Positions 1 to 6,221 of a stretch of 8,240 bases of DNA are shown piece after piece. The stretch covers positions 1-8,240 of the forward strand of contig DATFLK010000103.1 of the NCBI GenBank assembly GCA_035267815.1. The letters run 5' to 3'. Both the position numbers and the translations under genes were made by a program. Source of the stretch: DATFLK01 sp035267815 (GTDB taxonomy: Bacteria; Pseudomonadota; Zetaproteobacteria; Mariprofundales; Mariprofundaceae). The notes beneath the pieces were generated by a model. The model worked only from the letters and a program-made list of their open reading frames with translations. It was not told the origin of the DNA and did not search any database. Within the stretch, counting starts at the first letter, position 1. Each line of letters begins with the position of its first letter.

Positions 1-55
1 ATCGGTCGTGCGCCAAATCACAGAAAGAAAAATCGCCACGCCCTATCGTGCAGGT

Positions 56-75
56 GTGTCGGTGGATACCGACAC
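56..75. promoter_or_regulatory. 8-bp inverted repeat upstream of the small membrane protein gene
   Basis: GTGTCGGT at 56-63 is perfectly repeated in inverted orientation as ACCGACAC at 68-75, leaving a 4-base loop (GGAT). There is no T-tract on either side, so it does not look like an ordinary intrinsic terminator. It lies about 18 bases before the ribosome binding site of the 39-residue protein gene. It could be a 5'-leader hairpin, an operator dyad, or the end of an upstream unit outside the window. The symmetry is visible; the role is inferred. Confidence 0.45.
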
Positions 76-92
76 CAAATCATCGTTCACGA

Positions 93-101
93 AAGGAGGT
101 G
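93..101 (+). promoter_or_regulatory. Near-perfect Shine-Dalgarno fixing the small-gene start
   Basis: AAGGAGGTG matches nine consecutive bases of the complement of the 16S rRNA 3' tail. The GGAGG core ends 7 bases before the ATG at 107. This decides the start: the in-frame upstream ATG at 8 has no comparable site, and the extra residues it would add are polar and cross the hairpin at 56-75. Confidence 0.85.
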
Positions 102-106
102 TCGCG

Positions 107-226
107 ATGAGAAACCATGAAGCGATCAGAAAACTGGTCTACACCCTCGGCGCAGCGGCGCTGACTTTCTTTGCCCTGACGGCATTCTACGGCAAGTTTA
201 TCGCCGATATCGTCCACAGCGCCTGA
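107..226 (+). CDS. Small single-span membrane protein, 39 aa, unknown function
   Basis: I do not recognise a family for this protein. It has a short charged N-terminus (MRNHEAIRK, residues 1-9), then a hydrophobic segment from about residue 10 to 27 (LVYTLGAAALTFFALTAF), then YGKFIADIVHSA. The positive charges before the span suggest an N-in, C-out single transmembrane helix, with no signal-peptidase site evident. The very strong ribosome binding site and the intrinsic terminator right after the stop argue that it is really expressed, as a short or monocistronic message. It faces a convergent pair of c-type cytochrome genes. Small hydrophobic subunits are common accessories of respiratory complexes, but nothing in the sequence identifies this one as such. 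The function is therefore open. Confidence 0.72.
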   Translation: MRNHEAIRKLVYTLGAAALTFFALTAFYGKFIADIVHSA

Positions 227-246
227 TCGCGCAGGCCAGTCACACC

Positions 247-287
247 GAGGTCGCCCTCCCCTCAGCGGGAGGGCGACCTCTCTTTTT
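247..287 (+). terminator. Strong intrinsic terminator after the small membrane protein gene
   Basis: A perfect 14-bp stem (GAGGTCGCCCTCCC at 247-260 with its complement at 267-280) encloses a 6-base loop and is followed by TCTTTTT (281-287). The T-tract is on the + strand side, so it ends the 39-aa gene. The same hairpin lies 12 bases past the stop of the convergent cytochrome gene. On that strand it lacks a downstream U-run, so bidirectional action would be weaker. Confidence 0.93.
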
Positions 288-299
288 CAGGCTACACCA

Positions 300-701
300 T
301 CACTTGCCGGCAGCATCCTTGCCGCTCGTCTTCCTGATATAGGCGATGATCGCATCCTCCGGCTTGCCGGTCATGTGCAGGGCCGGCATGCGCGTATGGG
401 CATCGGGGTTGCCGGTGAACTCCTTGATGGCGGCCGGGGCGTCGTTGTCCCACTTGCGCAGCTTCTCCTCGTCCCAGACCCAGGGCTTGCCCTTGATATA
501 GGTCGTGAACTCGTAACGATAGCCTGGGTAGGTGCCCGCCTTACGTCCCAGCACCCCCTTCAGGCTCGGTCCGACCCGGTTCTTGCCGGTGGTGAAGTCA
601 TGACACGCCTTGCAGCGCTTCTCGGCCCCGGCATGTGCCGTACCAGCGGTGCCCCACAGCAGCAGGGTGATCGCAAACATCATCCAGCCTCTCTTCTCCA
701 T
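300..701 (-). CDS. Small monohaem class I cytochrome c, exported
   Basis: A 133-residue periplasmic electron carrier. Residues 1-24 form a Sec signal peptide (basic MEKR, hydrophobic core, cleavage after AHA). The single haem-attachment motif CKACH is at residues 30-34, followed by the class I signature GPSLKGVLGRKAG (45-56) and a YxYE stretch. The likely axial methionine is Met105 in TRMPAL. The C-terminal DAIIAYIRK helix is typical of the fold. The start is ATG 701, with GGAGGT 7 bases upstream; a GTG at 710 overlaps that ribosome binding site and is unlikely. It is the last gene of a run with the dihaem cytochrome, 45 bases away. The redox partner cannot be told from sequence. Family assignment is firm; the exact subtype (c2-, c550- or c552-like) is not. 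Confidence 0.93.
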   Translation of the reverse strand: MEKRGWMMFAITLLLWGTAGTAHAGAEKRCKACHDFTTGKNRVGPSLKGVLGRKAGTYPGYRYEFTTYIKGKPWVWDEEKLRKWDNDAPAAIKEFTGNPDAHTRMPALHMTGKPEDAIIAYIRKTSGKDAAGK

Positions 702-708
702 CTGATTC

Positions 709-714
709 ACCTCC
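709..714 (-). promoter_or_regulatory. Shine-Dalgarno of the monohaem cytochrome gene
   Basis: GGAGGT on the - strand, 7 bases before ATG 701. It overlaps the alternative in-frame GTG at 710 and therefore selects the ATG as the start. Confidence 0.75.
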
Positions 715-726
715 GTCTCTCGAACG

Positions 727-746
727 GGTCCGGACAGACCCGGACC
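727..746 (-). other. Intercistronic hairpin between the two cytochrome genes
   Basis: GGTCCGG (727-733) and CCGGACC (740-746) form a 7-bp stem with a 6-base loop, directly abutting the stop codon of the dihaem cytochrome gene (747-749). No U-tract follows on the - strand. It looks more like an mRNA-stabilising or partial attenuation hairpin than a terminator. That role is inferred. Confidence 0.45.
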
Positions 747-1499
747 TTACCGCTGCACGGGTGCATCGGGATTCTCGGGCGCGGTCGGCGGCCTGGCCTG
801 TGTCAGGAATGTCGCCACGTCATCGATGTCGCGATCCGTCAGCTTGCCGGCTACCTGTCGCATCTGCCCCATGAAATCGTTGGCCCGCCCCGGCTCACCC
901 TTCACACCGCGCGCACCGCGGCGGAACGACCTCAGCTCATGCCTCAGGTAGACGTAGTTCTGGCCGCTCAGTTTGGGGTACATGCGTCCGGCACTGCGTC
1001 CGTGGAAGCCATGGCAGGCCTGGCAGGCCGGCACTCCCCGCTTCGGGATACCGCGCTCCACGATGCGGCGACCGCGCGAGGCCTGCCCGATCGTGACACC
1101 CTCGCGGCGCAGCTGCGCCAGATCCGAACCAGTATAGGGGCTCTGCATCGAATGGATAAAGGTGGCCACATTGCGGCGCTGCCGGTCGCTTAGAGCATGG
1201 GCGATACCGTTCATCTGGTGCATCACATCATCGGTGCGGCGGTCGGTGGCGAAATCGGTCAGTTGTTTGAAGAGGTAGGCGTATACCTGGGAGGCAAGCC
1301 TCGGCGTGCCGATATCATCGGAACCGGTGCCGTCGGGACCGTGGCAGCTCTGACAGGCCGGCACCTGACTGCCCTGGCCGACCATGTAGATATTCCTTCC
1401 GGCCTCGATATCGCCGGATACCGGGCCGCCGGCCACGGCTGTCGCCGGCAGCGCAAGCCATGCCAGAATCACCCACCATCCACGACGCTTCATCTCCAT
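747..1499 (-). CDS. Dihaem cytochrome c4-like protein, exported
   Basis: A 250-residue periplasmic electron carrier made of two class I cytochrome domains in tandem. A signal peptide covers residues 1-23 (MEMKRR, hydrophobic WWVILAWLALPAT, cleavage after AVA). Domain 1 has CQSCHGPDGTG (49-59) and probable axial Met96 in MNGIAHALSD. Domain 2 has CQACHGFHG (159-167), the PKLSGQNYVYL stretch (175-185) and probable axial Met213 in QMRQVAGKLTD. Length and layout match cytochrome c4, which passes electrons to terminal oxidases. The start chosen is ATG 1499, with AGGA 8 bases upstream; ATG 1493 is also possible, while a GTG at 1559 would place a long tail before the signal peptide. It lies 81 bases after gltA and 45 bases before a monohaem cytochrome gene on the same strand, consistent with one unit. 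Confidence 0.93.
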   Translation of the reverse strand: MEMKRRGWWVILAWLALPATAVAGGPVSGDIEAGRNIYMVGQGSQVPACQSCHGPDGTGSDDIGTPRLASQVYAYLFKQLTDFATDRRTDDVMHQMNGIAHALSDRQRRNVATFIHSMQSPYTGSDLAQLRREGVTIGQASRGRRIVERGIPKRGVPACQACHGFHGRSAGRMYPKLSGQNYVYLRHELRSFRRGARGVKGEPGRANDFMGQMRQVAGKLTDRDIDDVATFLTQARPPTAPENPDAPVQR

Positions 1500-1546
1500 A
1501 TCCACCGTCCTGTGGGAAAGCATCCATGCTATCCGCATTCGTCTCA

Positions 1547-1559
1547 GTGATTTGGTCAC
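1547..1559. promoter_or_regulatory. Short dyad in the gltA-cytochrome gap
   Basis: GTGA at 1547-1550 and TCAC at 1556-1559 are separated by 5 bases, resembling a CRP/FNR-type dyad but with odd spacing and short arms. It sits about 48 bases upstream of the dihaem cytochrome start. It could be a weak operator or chance. No clear sigma70 promoter could be placed beside it. Confidence 0.18.
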
Positions 1560-1580
1560 AAACGGCCGGGACGACCGGGG

Positions 1581-2753
1581 TCAGCGCTTCTCGATCGCCG
1601 TATAGGGCCTTCCGTGTTCGCCGACATAGATCTGCACGGGCCGGTAGATGCGGCTTCGGCCCAGCTGCTCCATCCAGTGCGCCAGCCACCCCGACACGCG
1701 GGCCACCGCGAAGATCGGCGTGAACAGATCCGTGGCAATTCCCATTTTACGGTAGACGATGCCGGAATAGAAATCGACGTTCGGGCAGACACCCTTCGAT
1801 CCCAGTGTGTCGTGGGAGAGGGCCTCGATATGCTTGGCAACATCATAGGTCGGATCGGTGCCGTACTTCTCGGTAATCTCGTCGTAGAGCGACTGCAGCA
1901 GCGTGGCGCGCGGATCCTTGGTCTTGTAGACGCGGTGCCCAAGCCCCGGGATCTTCGCTTTCTTCGCCAGCTTCTCCTTCAGATACGGCTCGGCCCGTTC
2001 GACGGCACCGATCTCGTCGAGCATGCTCAGCACCTCTTCGTTGGCGCCGCCGTGCAATGGGCCCGACAGGGTACCGATGGCGGAGCTGATCACCGTATAG
2101 GGATCGGCCAGTGTGGAGGCGGTCACCATGGCCGAGAAGGTGCTGGCGTTGAGCGTATGCTCGGCATGCACGATCAGCGCCACATCCATGATCCGCTCGA
2201 ACAGCGGGTCCGGCTCCTCGCCGGTCAGCATGTAGAGGAAGTTGGCGGCGTGCGACAGATCGTCCCGCGGTGCCACGGGGTCGTCCCCGCGACGCATGCG
2301 GGCGTGCGCCGCCACCAGCGTCGGCATCTTGGCGATCAGACGCGCACAGGCGCTGCGGACAAACTCGGCGTCGGAGTCCATGCCGTGCGGCAGCGGGTAG
2401 AACATGCCGAGCACGGCCACGGAGGCCTGCAGGGCATCCATCGGGTGCGCCGCCTCGGGGAAGTTCTTGATGATATCGCGGATGTTGTACTTGATGCGAC
2501 GGTGATGCCGGAGGTCGTGATCGAAGGCCGCCAGTTCATCGGCCGTTGGCAGCTCGCCATACAGCAGCAGATGGCTGACCTCCTCGAAGCTGCTCCGCTC
2601 GGCCAGTTCCTCGATGTCGATACCGCGATACTCGAGGCGCCCCTTCTGGCCGTCCACGTAGGAGACCGCGGACTCGGTGACCGGCACACCGGCAAGCCCC
2701 GGCACAAACGTCGGTTTCTCGCGCGTTGTCGTCACTCCGTTTGCCGTTTCCAC
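1581..2753 (-). CDS. gltA: Citrate synthase (short form)
   Basis: Condenses acetyl-CoA and oxaloacetate to citrate, the entry step of the TCA cycle, in the cytoplasm. The 390-residue length matches the short citrate synthase type rather than the roughly 430-residue E. coli type. The catalytic residues are all visible: His234 in GPLHGGANEEVL, His273 in PGLGHRVYKTKDPRA and Asp327 in CPNVDFYSG. The family motifs HAEHTLNASTF (196-206) and ARVSGWLAHWMEQ (351-363) are also present. The start is a GTG at 2753 with GGAGGA about 9 bases upstream. 2-Methylcitrate synthases share this fold and length; no prp genes are adjacent, so citrate synthase is preferred. It lies 97 bases after xerD with its own promoter candidate, and two cytochrome genes follow. 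Confidence 0.95.
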   Translation of the reverse strand: METANGVTTTREKPTFVPGLAGVPVTESAVSYVDGQKGRLEYRGIDIEELAERSSFEEVSHLLLYGELPTADELAAFDHDLRHHRRIKYNIRDIIKNFPEAAHPMDALQASVAVLGMFYPLPHGMDSDAEFVRSACARLIAKMPTLVAAHARMRRGDDPVAPRDDLSHAANFLYMLTGEEPDPLFERIMDVALIVHAEHTLNASTFSAMVTASTLADPYTVISSAIGTLSGPLHGGANEEVLSMLDEIGAVERAEPYLKEKLAKKAKIPGLGHRVYKTKDPRATLLQSLYDEITEKYGTDPTYDVAKHIEALSHDTLGSKGVCPNVDFYSGIVYRKMGIATDLFTPIFAVARVSGWLAHWMEQLGRSRIYRPVQIYVGEHGRPYTAIEKR

Positions 2754-2797
2754 AATCCTTTTTCCTCCGTATGAACAGGTGCTGATCAGTGGGTGGG

Positions 2798-2806
2798 AGT
2801 ATAGCA
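2798..2806 (-). promoter_or_regulatory. Extended -10 promoter candidate for gltA
   Basis: On the - strand TGCTATACT gives an extended -10 (TGn plus TATACT). The implied transcript start is about 40 bases before the GTG of gltA, leaving room for the ribosome binding site at 2763-2768. No good -35 is seen at 16-18 bases, which extended -10 promoters can tolerate. This would let gltA and the cytochromes be expressed independently of xerD. Confidence 0.5.
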
Positions 2807-2850
2807 GCCCGTCCGGAAAAGTCTGCCCGCGACAGAGCGTTCCGGCCCGG

Positions 2851-3777
2851 TCAGGATTTCGGCTTGCCGAGCGGATGGGCGCGGTTCAGCAGCTCGTGAA
2901 GGCGTGCCCGCGTGACATGGGTATAGATCTCCGTCGTGCTGATATTGGCATGGCCCAGCAGCATCTGCACGGCGCGCAGGTCGGCACCGTGGTTCAGCAG
3001 GTGGGTGGCGAAGGCATGGCGCAAGGTATGGGGCGAGGGGAGCTCGCGCATCCCGGCCTGCAGCGCATAGCGCTTCAGGCGCTGCCAGAAATTCTGTCGC
3101 GACATGGCCCGCCCCGAACGACCCGGAAACAGGAACGGCGTGGCCGCCGCGCCCTGCCGTGTCCGCCGTACGGCCAGCCAGCGATCGAGCCAGAGCGCCG
3201 CCTCCTCGCCAAACGGCACCAGACGCTCCTTGTCCCCCTTGCCGACAACACGGACCAGCATGCCGTGTATGTCCACCTGCGACAGCCGCAATCCCACCAG
3301 CTCGCTGACCCGAAGCCCGGTGGCGTAGAGCAGCTCCAGCATGCAGCGATCGCGCAGACCGGTCGGAGTCGAGACATCCGGCGCCGCCAGCAAAGCCTCG
3401 ACCTCCGCCTCGCTGATCATCTTCGGCAGCGCCCGGCGGCGCCGCGGCACCGGAAGCCGGAAGGCCGGATGGTCGTCGCGCACCCCCTCCTGCTGCAGAA
3501 AGGCAAACCAGGTGGAGATGGCGCTGCGACGCCGGCGAATGGTGGAATCCTTCAGGCGTCGACGGGCAAGCATGGAGAGGTAATCCAGCAACGCCTCCTC
3601 ACCGGCCTCGAACAGGGAACTCCCCCGCCCATCAATGAAGACCTGAACATCGAGAAGGTCGGCACGATAGGACGCCGTCGTTCTGGCCGACCAGCCACGC
3701 AGCATCGCCAGCCGCTGCAGCAGTCCCTCGATACGTTCGATCTCCGGGTCGGGACCCGTTGCATCATGCTCCGCCAT
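2851..3777 (-). CDS. xerD: Site-specific tyrosine recombinase XerD
   Basis: With XerC, resolves chromosome dimers at dif during cell division. The 308 residues comprise an N-terminal SAM-like core-binding domain (about 12-105) and a catalytic domain (about 118-300). All tyrosine recombinase residues are present: Arg156 in ATGLRVSEL, Lys180 in VGKGDKERLVPF, His250 and Arg253 in PHTLRHAFATH, His276 in LLGHANIS and the nucleophile Tyr285 in TEIYTHV. The stretch LLNHGADLRAVQMLLGH is closer to XerD than XerC. I chose ATG 3777; an in-frame GTG at 3783 is possible, and neither has a Shine-Dalgarno. It sits beside a tRNA gene but points away from it and looks like the housekeeping enzyme, not an island integrase. 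Confidence 0.93.
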   Translation of the reverse strand: MAEHDATGPDPEIERIEGLLQRLAMLRGWSARTTASYRADLLDVQVFIDGRGSSLFEAGEEALLDYLSMLARRRLKDSTIRRRRSAISTWFAFLQQEGVRDDHPAFRLPVPRRRRALPKMISEAEVEALLAAPDVSTPTGLRDRCMLELLYATGLRVSELVGLRLSQVDIHGMLVRVVGKGDKERLVPFGEEAALWLDRWLAVRRTRQGAAATPFLFPGRSGRAMSRQNFWQRLKRYALQAGMRELPSPHTLRHAFATHLLNHGADLRAVQMLLGHANISTTEIYTHVTRARLHELLNRAHPLGKPKS

Positions 3778-3783
3778 GCTCAC

Positions 3784-3812
3784 AGTATAGGGACCAGGAC
3801 CGAGAATAAGAA
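3784..3812 (-). promoter_or_regulatory. Promoter candidate for xerD
   Basis: TATACT (positions 3789-3784 on the - strand) is a good -10. At 17 bases it is preceded by TTCTTA (3812-3807), which matches only 3 of 6 -35 positions. A start 7 bases downstream would fall on the A of ATG 3777, implying a leaderless message. An alternative -10, CATAAT (3833-3828), would give a leader of about 44 bases, but its -35 is poor. Confidence 0.35.
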
Positions 3813-3867
3813 AGCACCAGCTCCCCGATTATGTTAGGTTCGAGGCATGGATTTCTACAGTAGCGAT

Positions 3868-3884
3868 ATGATGTACATGATGTA
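3868..3884. repeat. Tandem 8-bp direct repeat upstream of xerD
   Basis: ATGATGTA occurs at 3868-3875 and again at 3877-3884 with one base between, so it has a 9-bp period. The junction also forms the palindrome ATGTACAT. It lies in a short AT-richer stretch between the tRNA terminator and xerD. A role as operator or upstream element is possible but unproven. Confidence 0.4.
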
Positions 3885-3894
3885 TTCGCGGGAC

Positions 3895-3925
3895 AAAAAA
3901 AGGGCCCGGTGCAAAACACCGGGCC
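3895..3925 (-). terminator. Intrinsic terminator of tRNA-Leu
   Basis: On the - strand a perfect 9-bp GC-rich stem, GGCCCGGTG (3925-3917) with CACCGGGCC (3911-3903), has a 5-base loop and is followed by C and seven Ts (3901-3895). It begins 4 bases after the encoded CCA end, so the tRNA is a single-gene transcript separated from xerD. Confidence 0.93.
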
Positions 3926-3929
3926 ATAA

Positions 3930-4015
<86 letters not shown>

Positions 4016-4016
<1 letters not shown>

Positions 4017-4021
4017 ATACT
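4016..4021 (+). promoter_or_regulatory. Weak -10 candidate for rnr
   Basis: CATACT on the + strand, at the 5' boundary of the tRNA-Leu gene, would start transcription near 4028, ahead of both possible rnr starts. No convincing -35 is visible at 16-18 bases, where the sequence is constrained by the tRNA. It is offered only because rnr needs a promoter in or beyond the tRNA gene. Confidence 0.22.
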
Positions 4022-4046
4022 CCCCATCACAAGTAACGGGCGCGCA

Positions 4047-4074
4047 ATGGTAAAACGGAGCGGCCCCGTGTCAA
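4047..4074 (-). promoter_or_regulatory. Promoter of tRNA-Leu, overlapping the rnr start
   Basis: On the - strand a perfect -35 TTGACA (4074-4069) is followed by a 16-bp spacer and a -10 TACCAT (4052-4047). Downstream is TGCGCGCCCG, a GC-rich discriminator of the kind found at stringently controlled stable-RNA promoters. The start would lie near 4040, about 24 bases before the mature tRNA. The -10 covers the ATG at 4047, and the -35 overlaps the GTG at 4068. Confidence 0.7.
4057..4060 (+). promoter_or_regulatory. Ribosome binding site favouring the GTG start of rnr
   Basis: GGAG lies exactly 7 bases before GTG 4068. No Shine-Dalgarno precedes the ATG at 4047, where the upstream bases are ACGGGCGCGCA. 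This favours the later start, although a four-base match is modest. Confidence 0.45.
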
Positions 4075-6221
4075 GAAAGAAAACACCCCGCGGCGGCAAG
4101 AGAGGCCCGGCGGCGCGGCGCGGCGGCATCCGCACGGCGAGCCTGCTGCAGGCTCTGAAACGGGCCCCCGGCCAGTCGGCCACGACCCGGCAACTGGCCA
4201 AGGCGCTGGAGCTGAATCGCGCCGACCAGTACGAGGCGCTTGAGCGCTCTGTCCGTTCGCTGCTGCGCGACGGAACGATCGAGTATCGCGGCAAACGCCT
4301 GCACCTGACGGAGGAGAAGAGCCATGTCGGGACGCTGATCGCGCACCCCGACGGCTTCGGCTTCGTCCGCCTCGGCACCGGCCGTGAGAGCGACGAATTC
4401 GTCCCACGCCGCGAGATGCAGGGACTGATGCACGGCGACCGTATCCGTGTGCGTATCGCTAGCCGGCGCGGACGCAGATACGCTCAGGTACTAGAAGTGG
4501 TCGAGCCGGCCGGCAAGAGTATCGTGGGACAGTTCTGCATCCGCGGCGGTACCGGTGTCGTCGAACCCCGTTCCCGCCGTTTCCCGGAGCCGGTGCTGAT
4601 CCGCAAGCAGGATGCCGGCGGCGCACATGACGGTGACTGGGTCCGTATCGAGGTCCGGCGCGACACGCATCCGCTGCGCGGCCGCGTGACCGAGGTACTG
4701 GCGGACGTCCTGCGCCCCTCCTCGCTGATCTCGCTGGTCATCGCCGAGCAGTCGCTGCCCGGCGCATTCCCGGAATCGGTGCTGGAGGAGGCCGGGGATA
4801 TCCCGGATATTCCATCCACCGACGAGCTCGAGACTCGGATCGACCTGACCCACCTCCCCTTCGTCACCATTGACGGCGAAGATGCGAAGGATTTCGACGA
4901 TGCCATCTGCGTGCTGCCCAGAGGCGACGGCTTCGAGGCGTGGGTGGCCATCGCCGATGTCGCCCACTATGTCACGCCCGACAGTGCCCTGGACCGCGAG
5001 GCGATCACGCGCGCCAACTCCTTCTACTTCCCCGACCGGGTCATCCCGATGCTGCCCGAACACCTGAGCAACGGTGTCTGCTCGCTCAACCCGGCGGTCG
5101 AACGGCTGGCCATGGTCGTGCGTATGCGCTACGACAGCGGCGGAAGAAGGCGGGCCGTGCGTATCTTCGAGGGGTTGATCCGCTCGCAGGCCCGGTTGAC
5201 CTACACCCAGGTCGGGGCGTGGCTGGAGTCGGGGGATACCACTGCGGTGGCCGACAAGGGCATCCGGGAGATGCTCAAGGAGGCCGAACGGCTCTATGGC
5301 ATGTTCGAACGGCTTCGGCAACGGCGCGGCGCACTCGATCTCGATCTGCCCGAGGTGCGTGCCGTCATCGACCATGACGAAATCACCGGCATGCAGGTGC
5401 GCGAACGCAACATCGCCCACAAGCTGATCGAGGAGATGATGCTGGAGGCGAATACCGCCGTGGCGCACTTCCTCGAAGAGAAGCAGGTGCCGCTGCTCTA
5501 CCGGGTGCATGAGCCGCCGAAGCAGCAGTCGATCGAGACGCTGAACGAATTCCTCGAGCCGTTCGGACTGCGCATCCCGATTCACGCCGCACGCCCGACA
5601 CGCCCTGCCGATGTGCAGCGGGTACTGGAACAGGTCGAGGGCAAGAAGATGGCGCATGTGCTGCACCGCTTGGTGCTGCGCGCCATGCAGCAGGCGAGAT
5701 ACACGCCCGATAATGCGGGCCATTTCGGACTGGCCTACAAGAGTTACTGCCACTTCACCAGCCCGATTCGCCGCTACGCCGACCTAACCGTCCACCGCCG
5801 TCTAAAGGCGGTCGTCCGGGGCCGGGATCCGGATGCGGTACAGCCTGCCGAAGGGCTGGCCACCATCGGCGAGATCACCTCGTCGCAGGAGCGCAAACAG
5901 ACCCAGTCGGAGTGGGATACGCAGGCGATGCTGGGAGCGCTCTACCATCGCAAGGATGTCGGCATGATCTTCCAGGCGGTCATTGCCGGCATCTCCGAAC
6001 GGCGCATCTTCTTCGAGCTGCAGCCGATGCTGACGGAGGGCTCCATGGGCGTGGAGACGCTGGAGGGCAACTATGTGCTGGACAAACGCGCCCACCGGCT
6101 GGTCGAGCGCCGCAGCGGCCACGCCTTCGCACTGGGCGACCGCGTGGACGTGCGCATCGATGCCGTCGATCCGGTGCGCGGCCTGATCGACGTCAGCCTA
6201 CACCTTGAACCGGAAGCGTAG
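4068..6221 (+). CDS. rnr: Ribonuclease R (3'-5' exoribonuclease)
   Basis: Degrades structured RNA processively from the 3' end, acting in mRNA decay, rRNA quality control and tmRNA-linked turnover. Numbered from GTG 4068 (717 aa; 724 if ATG 4047 is used): a basic N-terminal tail (3-18), a winged-helix domain (about 23-80), cold-shock domains (VGTLIAHPDGFGFV near 87-100, then about 150-215), an RNB nuclease domain (about 257-580) and an S1 domain (about 630-714). The catalytic metal ligands are visible in TIDGEDAKDFDDA as Asp269, 275, 277 and 278, and TSPIRRYADLTVHR (564-577) is the conserved RNB signature. The protein is shorter than E. coli RNase R (813 aa) and lacks its lysine-rich C-terminal tail. 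It is divergent from tRNA-Leu and convergent with trkH, and rlmB, a common downstream partner, is absent here. Confidence 0.96.
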   Translation: MSRKKTPRGGKRGPAARRGGIRTASLLQALKRAPGQSATTRQLAKALELNRADQYEALERSVRSLLRDGTIEYRGKRLHLTEEKSHVGTLIAHPDGFGFVRLGTGRESDEFVPRREMQGLMHGDRIRVRIASRRGRRYAQVLEVVEPAGKSIVGQFCIRGGTGVVEPRSRRFPEPVLIRKQDAGGAHDGDWVRIEVRRDTHPLRGRVTEVLADVLRPSSLISLVIAEQSLPGAFPESVLEEAGDIPDIPSTDELETRIDLTHLPFVTIDGEDAKDFDDAICVLPRGDGFEAWVAIADVAHYVTPDSALDREAITRANSFYFPDRVIPMLPEHLSNGVCSLNPAVERLAMVVRMRYDSGGRRRAVRIFEGLIRSQARLTYTQVGAWLESGDTTAVADKGIREMLKEAERLYGMFERLRQRRGALDLDLPEVRAVIDHDEITGMQVRERNIAHKLIEEMMLEANTAVAHFLEEKQVPLLYRVHEPPKQQSIETLNEFLEPFGLRIPIHAARPTRPADVQRVLEQVEGKKMAHVLHRLVLRAMQQARYTPDNAGHFGLAYKSYCHFTSPIRRYADLTVHRRLKAVVRGRDPDAVQPAEGLATIGEITSSQERKQTQSEWDTQAMLGALYHRKDVGMIFQAVIAGISERRIFFELQPMLTEGSMGVETLEGNYVLDKRAHRLVERRSGHAFALGDRVDVRIDAVDPVRGLIDVSLHLEPEA

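Noticed and set aside
8..106. An N-terminal extension of the small membrane protein starting at ATG 8.
   Set aside because: The near-perfect Shine-Dalgarno at 93-101 points to ATG 107, and the extension crosses a perfect hairpin.
1500..1580. A possible terminator after gltA.
   Set aside because: Only short self-complementary CCGG stretches and a 4-bp dyad are present, with no stem and T-tract combination.
375..2774. Long open frames on the + strand opposite the cytochromes and citrate synthase (for example 375-1193 and 1614-2774).
   Set aside because: They are antisense shadows typical of GC-rich DNA. They lack family motifs and are opposite genes with complete catalytic and haem motifs.
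3829..3839. TTATGTTAGGT resembles the XerD-binding arm of dif (9 of 11 positions), close to xerD.
   Set aside because: The matching XerC arm is absent at the required 6-base spacing (the sequence there is AAGCACCAGCT). A single half-site is likely to be chance.
4491..5753. A 420-residue open frame on the - strand opposite rnr.
   Set aside because: It mirrors the RNase R catalytic domain, has no recognisable motifs and no ribosome binding site that stands out.
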